Assembly: GCF_032452875.1 (NCBI RefSeq)
Contig: NC_083882.1
Location: 60,527,614-60,591,613, forward strand
Source: Bos javanicus
Taxonomy: Eukaryota > Chordata > Mammalia > Artiodactyla > Bovidae
Direction of reading: 5' to 3'
Length of the DNA stretch: 64,000 nt
In this document: positions 56,984 to 64,000 of the stretch, in pieces
How the letters are laid out: the number at the start of each line of letters is the position of its first letter
Position numbering within the stretch: the first letter of the stretch is position 1
Made by a program: the position numbers and the translations under genes
The notes under the pieces: model-generated
Database searches by the model: none
Seen by the model: only the letters and a program-made list of their open reading frames with translations
What the model was told of the DNA's origin: nothing

Positions 56984-57202
56984 GCTGTTGTGTAGTTGTT
57001 AAGTTGTGTACGACTCTTTGTGACCCCAAGGACTGTAGCCCACTAGGCTCCTCTGTCCATAGGATTTCCCAGGCAAGAATATTGGAGTGAATTGCCATTT
57101 CCTTCTCCAGGGGATCTTCCCGACCCAGAGATCAAACCCATGTCTCCTGGTCTCCTGCATTGGCAGGCTGATTTCTTTACCACTGAACCACCAAGAAGTC
57201 AG
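56984..57202 (-). mobile_element. Bov-tA SINE, reverse
   Basis: gttgtgtacgactctttgtg, gtccataggatttcccaggc, gatcttcccgacccagagat, ctgcattggcaggctgattt, accactgaaccaccaagaag. The word gtctcctg is duplicated in tandem. Confidence 0.93.
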
Positions 57203-57690
57203 AAAGATATAAAGTAATAGGTGAATTCATCAGTGTCAAACATGATGGCAGCCTTGAACTCCAATTTTTTATATCCATAGACCCATGAGACTGCAAAAAA
57301 AAAAAAAAATCTCTTGAATGTATTAACTTCTTAGCAGCAGCCTACATCTCAGCATCTCACCCTCTTGGCTTCTGATTCTTAGGAATCAGTGAATGTATCC
57401 AGAAAAAAAACAGGGTAGTATATCAAGTTCACTCAGTGCTTCCTTTCTATGAGACCTTAACCCCTCTGTGTAGATGTCTTGGTAGCTCTCTGATAACTTG
57501 AAATCAATTATTTTAATTTATCTAGCTTTTTCAGTTGTTTTTGCTGGGTTGGATAGTATCCTATAAGGTAGCCCATTATAGCTAAAAGCAGAAATCCATA
57601 CAAATTTTGATTGAGGAGATCTAAGAGGAGGTTAGGTTGAGTAGGAGTATAATAAGAAATACATAGCGTAGAGGGAGGAATAAATATTCC
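57203..57690. other. Unique sequence with A run
   Basis: A15 run near 57295-57309. Nothing else recognised. Confidence 0.4.
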
Positions 57691-57818
57691 AGAGGAAATG
57701 GCAACCCACTCCAGTATTCTTGCCTGGAGAATCCCAGGGACGGGGGAGCCTGGTGGGCTGCCGTCTCTGGGGTGGAGCAGAGTCAGACACAACTGAAGCG
57801 ACTTAGCAGCAGCAGCAG
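57691..57818 (+). mobile_element. Bov-A monomer (Bov-A2 second half)
   Basis: gaggaaatggcaacccactc, gagaatcccagggacggggg, gtgggctgccgtctctgggg, ctgaagcgacttagcagcag. Same half-unit as the insertion at 4927-5065. Confidence 0.93.
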
Positions 57819-57947
57819 AACAATATTAGGCAAGTTTCAGAAGTAAAAATGAGTCTGTGGTAGTAGCGACTCTGTGTCAGAAACAAGATCTGACAAGCAA
57901 TCAATTATTGATAGAAGACCAACTACAGGCTTGTGAAAATAAAAGCT

Positions 57948-58241
57948 GCTCAGTCATGCCTGAATCTTTGTTACCCCATGGACTGTATAGTCCATGGAAT
58001 TCTCCAGGCCAGAATACTGGAGTGGGTAGTTGTCCCCTGTTACCGGGGATCTTCCCAACCCAGGGATCGAACCCAGGTCCTGCATTGCAGGGGGATTCTT
58101 TACTGACTGAGCCACAAAGGAAGCCCAATAATATTGGAGAGGGTAGCCTATCCCTTCTTCAGCAGATCTTCCCTACCCAGAAATTGAACCAGGATCTCCT
58201 GCATTGCAGGCAGATTCTTTACCATCTGAGCTATCAGGGAC
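57948..58241 (-). mobile_element. Dimeric Bov-tA (duplicated tRNA head), copy 3
   Basis: Reverse orientation. Unit B 57948-58126 (…ggatcgaacccaggtcctgc … gccacaaaggaagccc), unit A 58127-58241 (aataatattggagagggtag … ctgagctatcaggga). The unit junction corresponds to ctccaatattattgggctt read in reverse, the same as in the copies at 34524 and 36842. Confidence 0.92.
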
Positions 58242-58308
58242 TTACATCCTGAATATAAGGACAGAGTGCCTGTCTTCTGGGAGGTTGTATTACTGAAGGG
58301 AAGATAAT

Positions 58309-58583
58309 GCTGCTGCTGCTGCTGCTGCTAAGTCACTTCAGTCATGTCCGACTCTGTGTGACCCCATAGACGGCAGCCCACCAGGCTCCGCCGTCCCTGG
58401 GATTCTCCAGGCAAGAACACTGGAGTGGGTTGCCATTTCCTTCTCCAGTGCATGAAAGTTAAAGTGAAGTCGCTCAGTCGTGTCCAACTCCTAGCGACCC
58501 CATAGACTGCAGCCTACCAGGCTCCTCCGCCCATGGGATTTTCCAGGCAAGAGTACTGGAGTGGGTTGCCATTGCCTTCTCCA
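58309..58583 (-). mobile_element. Bov-A2 SINE, reverse, with perfect 14-bp duplication
   Basis: Starts with the reversed (agc)n tail (seven tgc units), then agtcacttcagtcatgtccg, ggattctccaggcaagaaca, linker, agtcgctcagtcgtgtccaa, ttgccattgccttctcc. Flanked by gaagggaagataat at 58295-58308 and 58584-58597 without mismatch: a recent insertion. Confidence 0.96.
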
Positions 58584-58843
58584 GAAGGGAAGATAATAGA
58601 TGCTGCCAATTAACTATAAAGCAAAGTTTAATAGGGATATGCCTTATAATGGCTTTTATAATTTTAATTCTAAGGGAATTCAAAGAAGGGAGAAATCAAG
58701 AAAAGCATTATAGATGAGGCAAGCAAAAATGGGCTTTCTGTTTTGTTTTGTTTTTATGTATTTTTTTTCACAAGGCAAAAGGGAGGAAATATAGAACATA
58801 TAGGGTAAAATACAGAGGGAAAGCAAAAGGTATGGTATAAGGT

Positions 58844-59011
58844 AGTGGTTCTCAAACTTCAGCATAAATTAGACTCATTTAAAGGGCTTAAAATGCAGAT
58901 TTCTGAGCTTCACCTCCAGGGGTAGGACCAGATAATTTGCACATCTAACAAGTTCCTAGGTAAACCAGTGCAGCTGATGCTGCTGGTCTGGGAACCACAT
59001 TTTGACAACCA
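58844..59011 (+). mobile_element. MER5A hAT (Charlie) DNA transposon fossil
   Basis: agtggttctcaaacttcagc, gatttctgagcttcacctcc, atctaacaagttcctaggta, agctgatgctgctggtctgg, gaaccacattttgacaacca: nearly full consensus order. Confidence 0.92.
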
Positions 59012-59027
59012 ATTAGTAGAGAGCGAT

Positions 59028-59245
59028 GGGCTTCCCAGGTGGTGTTAGAGATGAGGAACTGGCCTGCCAATGTAGGTGATGCAGGTTCAATCCCTGGATC
59101 AGGAAGATCCCTTGGCAGAGGGTATGGCAACCCACTCCAGTATTCTTGCCTGGAGAATTCCAAGGACAGAGGAGTCTGGCAGGCTACAGGCCATAAGGTC
59201 TCAAAGAGTTAGACATGACTGAAGTGACTTAGCGTGCATGCACAA
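59028..59245 (+). mobile_element. Bov-tA SINE
   Basis: gggcttcccaggtggtgtta, gatgcaggttcaatccctgg, gatcccttggcagagggtat, gagaattccaaggacagagg, gttagacatgactgaagtga. Confidence 0.93.
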
Positions 59246-60400
59246 AGCATAGAGTGACTACAAAAAGAACTGTAAAGAATGTGTTGATAACAGCTAATAG
59301 AGAGGTAGAGTTGAAAAATGATTTTTAAAATACTTTCTTCAAAGAATTGAAATATATTTCATTTTGCTGAAGCACAGAGCATAAACATCGAGTGCTGGCA
59401 TGAAAGATCATAAGTAATTTGGACCCAGGATTGTGAAAAACTTTTCTAATTTACTAAGAAATGTGACGGCCATGCAGCTAGTAAGGATCATCATTACTTT
59501 GTAAGCCATTTTTCCTGAACCAGCATCCTGCTATCTCCATAACTTTGTAAATAGAGTAATTTCCCTATCCAATATGTCTACTAAAATTCAGCATGATTGG
59601 TTCAAGAGCTGTTAGTAGCACTCTATGATAATTGAATATATTAATAACTGCAAAGAACAAAGTGCTACCCAGCATTTTGCTTTAAATATATACCATGTGA
59701 CTATCATTTTCCATCAGCTACATTTCTGGGATGGAGTTTAGTTGAACCATCACTCGTGTTGGAATGAATCTTGGTGAAACAAATTTTATTAATATCAGGG
59801 GAAATTATTTAATAAAAGTGTTAACTTATTGAAAGTCAAAATGGCATAGCTATGGTTCACAAATCAGAGGTAAAACTCGGTGGTCATTGTGGATGTGATT
59901 TCAAACACTCTCCTGCCAAGAACTCAAATTTCCCAAGCTGTGTCAGACTTGGACAGCACCAGCCATTCTCAAAGCAGTGTCTCTTGGTGAAACCAAGCAG
60001 GACCTTATAGGTTCCTGTGTCAAGTTTAGGACTAACATCTCTATTCTTTTCTTGTCCAACACCTATTCTCCTCAGTATTGAGCAGTATCAAAGAAAAAGG
60101 GGGACTTTCAATTGAGCAGGACTCTATGGGGCCTGATTGGGACAGACCCCTCTTCCATATCCTCTGGTTTAGCTCCTCTCTGAAGTACCCAGATAATAGG
60201 ATATCATGCATATTACTTGAGTTTTTTAGATGCTTAAAACCAAATGGAAGAAATTAGCTGCTTGATAATAGCTCCCACACCTACTGGCACCTAAGTACTG
60301 ATAAAATTAACCACTGTGTTGCCTCAATATCAACCATTCAGAGAATTGTGCACAAGTTGATCACATACCCTTGTGACTCCTCTCCCTTTCCTGGCATTTA
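59246..60400. other. Repeat-free 1.15-kb stretch, possible conserved non-coding DNA
   Basis: No repeat recognised; 59400-59950 is AT-rich with ATTA/TAAT cores and no frame of note. A regulatory role is inference only. Confidence 0.35.
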
Positions 60401-60404
60401 CAAA

Positions 60405-60575
60405 GGGCTGGTGCTCTGGGATGACTCAGGGATGGTATGGGGAGGGAGGTGGGAGGGGCGTGCAGGATGGGGAACACATGTACACCAGTGGCGGATTCAT
60501 GTTGATGTATGACAAAACCAATACAATACTGTAAAGTAATTGGCCTCCAATTAAAATAAATAAATTTATATTAAA
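60405..60575 (+). mobile_element. Ruminant L1 3' end, little diverged
   Basis: gggatggtatggggagggag, gtgggaggggcgtgcaggat, ggattcatgttgatgtatga, caaaaccaatacaatactgt, and taaaataaataaatttatat tail. Confidence 0.94.
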
Positions 60576-60834
60576 ACAAAGCTTTATTGAAATCCTTTGA
60601 GAAATTCAGGTTTGGGTGTAGAGGTAGGCATAGGTCATCCATCTCCTTGCATGGCCCTGAAATAAATCTTTCTCTGCTTCAAAAAATGAAAACAAGTCAA
60701 CTTAGAAAAAGTCAAGTTGATATTTAAGACATTATATTTATATATTTCTGGAAAGTTTAAGGGGAGATGCTGTTCTGCATTGAAATTAAAATTGAGTTAA
60801 ATTTACAAATAATTAACATACTATACTGTGAAGA
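60576..60834. other. Unique sequence
   Basis: No repeat or gene recognised. Confidence 0.4.
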
Positions 60835-60846
60835 AATATACTGGGA

Positions 60847-61022
60847 GGGATTGGGGACAGGAGGAGAAGGGGACAACAGAGGATGAGATGGCTGGATGGC
60901 ATCACCGACTCAATGGACATGAGTTTGAGTGAACTCCAGGAGTTGGTGATGGACAGGGAGGCCTGGCATGCTGCACTTCATGGGGTCACAAAGAATTGGA
61001 CACGACTGAGCAAGTGAACTGA
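60847..61022 (+). mobile_element. BovB 3' fragment with perfect 12-bp duplication
   Basis: ggattggggacaggaggaga to gactgagcaagtgaactga. Flanked by actgtgaagaaa at 60835-60846 and 61023-61034. Only 176 bp of the element was copied. Confidence 0.95.
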
Positions 61023-61201
61023 ACTGTGAAGAAAAGGTTATGTTCATTTTGAGTATTGAATAAAATTTCAGTTATTGAAAAAAGTTTCAACTTAATATTC
61101 TTAACTCTTTGCTTGGAAAAATTAGGTGTCTTTAATAATTATGTACACATTTTCTTTAAGTGAAATGCATGTGATTGTTTTAGGAAAACTAGACATGTTT
61201 T

Positions 61202-61480
61202 AACAGAGAAGGCAATGGCACCCCACTCCGGTACTTTTGCCTGGAAACTCCCATGGGCAGAGGAGCCTGGTGGGCTGCAGTCCATGGGGTCGCTGAGTCG
61301 GACACGACTGAGCGACTTCACTTTCACTTTTCACTTTCATGCACTGGAGAAGGAAATGGCAACCCACTCCAGTGTTCTTACCTGGAGAATCCCAGGGACG
61401 GGGGAGCCTGGTGGGCTGCCGTCTACCGGGTCGCACAGAGTTGGACACAACTGAAGCGACTTAGCAGTAGCAGTAGCAGC
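61202..61480 (+). mobile_element. Bov-A2 SINE with 11-bp duplication
   Basis: Both halves, linker and (agc/agt)n tail. Perfect duplications agacatgtttt at 61191-61201 and 61481-61491. A 4-base loss (gggtcgctgagtcgg) marks the first half. Confidence 0.96.
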
Positions 61481-61491
61481 AGACATGTTTT

Positions 61492-62437
61492 TAAAAGGTG
61501 CAAATACTGACAAGTCACACTGACTGTCCTTCCAGGCTAGTTTAACAGCTGGTAATGGATTAATGCACAGCATGTCTGAAAATTCTTATATAGACAAAAA
61601 TCACAGTGGAAATTGCCAGAACTCACTACATTAGTACATTAGCAATTTGAAAAAAAGGTAATGAATCTGGAGATAGAAGAAATGCAAGCCTGGGGAAATG
61701 TCAATTGTGATAGCATCAATAATGAAATTCATTCTATTCAGGTTTAGATGAGACTTGGAGAGCCAAATCTCTCAGCTCTTTAAAATGATTCTAAAATGTC
61801 CAATAGTTTTCATCACCTTCAACCTAGGTCTGATCAACTAGCAATAAAGGAAAGGCAAATTGGATTTCTAAGCTTTAAGGAATGGGTCAGCAAATCCCCT
61901 ATTGGTTCTTGGCTCTTTTAAATAATTGAATGTGTGATTTTATTAAGAAAACATTAAAGACAGAGGAAGTAAAAGACTTCATGAGATGCTGTGTAAAACA
62001 ACTCGATTTAATCGAAATAGAATGCTCTGCTTTTTATAGTAAAGCACCGAATTGTTTGTGGTTACCCAGAAAGAATTTGAAGAGCCCTAGAATTTATTAC
62101 CTCCTTCAATATTGAGTAAGGTACAGTGTGTCCTCAGGAACATTTCAATCTTTGATGATCAAACAAACACAGTCTTTTGGGCCTCCTGGAGTTGATGGTA
62201 TACTACTCCCTAGGAATAACAGTTGGACTAACACTCCAATTACCATTTTCCCACAGGGAAAGATAATTAGTCCATAAGATACAGTTCCCTCTTTGTCTTG
62301 TCTACTCAGAAATCATGGTAAGTTGAACCACATGTCTATTAATTGCAAGATTTATAAAATACCTTTACATTTCCACTCTCAATGTAAAAAGCAAATTAAA
62401 AAACAACAGATTTTTCTCTCTGCTTCAAACCCAATTT
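61492..62437. other. Unique sequence
   Basis: About 950 bp with no repeat recognised; AT-rich; no accepted coding frame. Confidence 0.4.
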
Positions 62438-62645
62438 GGACTTTCCTCATACCTCAGTTGATAAAGAATCTGCCTGCAATGCAGGAAACCTGGGTTCGAT
62501 TCTTGGGTTGGGACGATCCCCTGGAGAAGGAAATGGCAGCCCATTCCAGCATTCTTGCCTGGAGAATCCCATGGGCAGAGGAGCCCGGCAGGCTATAGTC
62601 CAAGGGGTCACCAGAGTTGGACATGACGTAGCAACTAAATCACCA
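62438..62645 (+). mobile_element. Bov-tA SINE
   Basis: gactttcctcatacctcagt head, gggttcgattcttgggttgg, gatcccctggagaaggaaat, gaatcccatgggcagaggag, gttggacatgacgtagcaac, and a caccaccaccatg tail. Confidence 0.94.
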
Positions 62646-62664
62646 CCACCATGAAGTAAATTTA

Positions 62665-62726
62665 TTTTACTAGTGTGAACCCATTCATGAATGCTTTTTA
62701 CTAGTGTGAATCCTTTGATGAATGCT
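62665..62726. repeat. 31-bp tandem duplication
   Basis: ttttactagtgtgaa … tgaatgct occurs at 62665-62695 and again at 62696-62726 with 3 mismatches. It lies between two Bov-tA SINEs. Confidence 0.93.
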
Positions 62727-62730
62727 TTCA

Positions 62731-62937
62731 GTGGGCTTCCCTTGTGGCTCGGCTGGTAAAGAATCCGCCTGCAACATGGGAGATCTGGGCTTGACCCCTG
62801 GGTTGGGAAGATTCCCTGGAGAAGGGAAAGGCTACCCACTCCAGTATTCTGGCCCGGAGAATTCCAGGGGCTGTATAGTCCATGGGGTCGCAGAGAGTCG
62901 GACACAACTGAGCGACTTTCACTTCACTTCACTTCAG
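62731..62937 (+). mobile_element. Bov-tA SINE
   Basis: gtgggcttcccttgtggctc, gaagattccctggagaaggg, ccagtattctggcccggaga, tgtatagtccatggggtcgc, and a ttcacttcacttcacttca tail. Same subtype as unit B of the dimers. Confidence 0.95.
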
Positions 62938-63189
62938 AGTTCTTCAATATGCAAAGATGTTATATTTTTATTTTCAAATAAAGATATGGCAAATTTTTTA
63001 AAGGGTGATATAGTAGATACATTAGGCTTTTTAGGGCATATGATTTATGTAATATCTATTCAATTCTGTAATTCTAATGATATTTAAATTGAAAGCAAAC
63101 TGACCTAGTTTGATGGCTTGCTCTGCATTAGGTAATCTAGGGTAAGATATGCAATATCTCTAGGTCATAAATTCATTTTTAACATGAAA

Positions 63190-63400
63190 TTTCTCATAGG
63201 TCATCTGGGAAGACGATTGAGTACTTAGTATGTTCCAGGGACAGTACCACATAATTTGACACAGTGCATCATCCTCCCAATAGCAGCCTGGAAGGTATTA
63301 TTAGCTGCTTGGACAGTCATGGCAGGAGATTCAGTGAGATTAATTTTGGGTCACACAGCTAGTAATTCAGAGCTGGGACTCTGAACATAGTTTCTAAGAC
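63190..63400 (-). repeat. MIR SINE fossil, reverse orientation
   Basis: tgagtacttagtatgttcca, ggtcacacagctagtaattc, agagctgggactctgaacat are reverse MIR blocks. Confidence 0.82.
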
Positions 63401-63960
63401 ATCAAAGTCGTTTGTTTCTTCTAATCTGTGATTTGGTTACTGAACCAAACTTGGATTTGCTCATCTAATATCCAGCAAAGCCAATCTGCTGACATCAGAC
63501 TGTGATGAAATAAAGTATAGCATTTATTGCAAGGTACCAAGCAAGGAGTATGGTCAGTTAATGCTCCGAAGACACAAACTCCCTGATGGCTTTCAGGGAA
63601 GTGTTGTTTTAAAGACAGTAAGAGAGTGTGGGGGCGGGGAGGTCACAGAATGTGTTGTCCACTCATATACAGTTCTCTGTTTGGTTGATAGTGAGATAAT
63701 AGGGTGAAGCTTCTAGAATCTCAATCATCAGTCTTCTGGTTTCAACCAGTCTGGTGTCTACATGCTGGTGGTCAGCATGCAGTTAACTTCTTTCAGGTGT
63801 TGGGGGTTTTAGCATCTGGAAAATAACTCAAGGATAGGGCTCAGGATATTATCTAGAACCTGTGAGGAGGAACCAAAGGTCCTTGATTTTGTTTCATAGC
63901 TAAACTATCATTGTTTTGCCTTACTTGACTGTTTTCCTTCATTTCTGAATTTTTTCATAT
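63401..63960. other. Unique sequence
   Basis: No repeat or gene recognised; short G-rich patch near 63630. Confidence 0.4.
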
Positions 63961-64000
63961 GCATGCACGCTCAGTCACTTCAGTCGTGACCAACTCTTTG
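63961..64000 (-). mobile_element. Bov-tA SINE, reverse, cut by the window end
   Basis: gctcagtcacttcagtcgtg followed by accaactctttg is the first part of a reverse Bov-type SINE; it runs off the window. Confidence 0.85.

Noticed and set aside
62665..62726. Zinc-finger gene remnant
   Set aside because: The word agtgtgaa…tttgatg recalls antisense zinc-finger linkers, but the spacing is 31 bp instead of 84 bp and no finger codons are present.
62447..62905. 152-codon minus-strand frame
   Set aside because: Antisense read-through of two Bov-tA SINEs and the spacer between them.

Overview
This window is ruminant nuclear DNA, most likely cattle or a close relative. The evidence is the repeat content: Bov-tA and Bov-A2 SINEs, BovB (RTE-class) LINEs with their ACTGA-type 3' tails, and ruminant L1 3' ends. 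These sit on a mammal-wide background of MIR, L2, MER5A (hAT), an MLT1 LTR, old L1 and a mariner MITE. I found no host protein-coding gene, no functional RNA gene, no CRISPR array and no bacterial-style feature. All long open frames are explained by transposable elements (BovB endonuclease/reverse transcriptase remains, or SINE read-through) or by chance in low-complexity DNA. The window therefore looks intergenic or intronic.

Layout. 1-8.7 kb: two Bov-tA SINEs, MER5A and MIR fossils, a 5'-truncated 2-kb BovB (4301-6339) that was itself hit by a Bov-A monomer, then a 1.7-kb repeat-free stretch and an odd pair of 89-bp direct repeats exactly 200 bp apart. 10-14.3 kb: Bov-tA, CHR-type SINE, an L1 3' end, an older L1 and an old BovB-type 3' segment. 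14.3-29 kb: mostly old or unique DNA with an antisense old L1 (17.1-18.1 kb), MIR/L2 fossils and one antisense BovB (24800-25467) with a perfect target-site duplication (TSD). 29-32.2 kb: a very old L1 that appears to carry a 5' inversion and was later invaded by a mariner MITE, a Bov-tA and a ruminant L1 tail. 33.8-38.3 kb: dense SINE cluster including two dimeric Bov-tA elements.

38789-42380 holds the best element: a near full-length BovB with its GC-rich 5' leader, an endonuclease frame and the reverse-transcriptase region with YADD. It is inserted into an antisense L1 tail with a 9-bp TSD and is broken by nonsense changes, frameshifts and a 22-bp palindromic duplication. 42.9-64 kb continues with BovB/Bov-A/Bov-tA insertions (many with clean TSDs), MIR fossils, a 500-bp A-rich tract, (AC)15 and (AT)n microsatellites, an MLT1 LTR, and unique stretches.

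How the parts relate. BovB provides in trans the probable machinery for Bov-A/Bov-tA SINEs (established knowledge). The window shows the sequence link directly: the Bov-A core resembles two separated parts of the full-length BovB (39299-39356 and 42301-42376). Insertion order can be read from nesting. The most interesting points are three copies of the same head-duplicated Bov-tA dimer, two L1s with inversion structures, palindromic rearrangements at BovB sites, and repeat-free stretches that could be conserved regulatory DNA. I did not find a previously undescribed biological system. All family names come from recognition by eye and were not checked against a repeat library.
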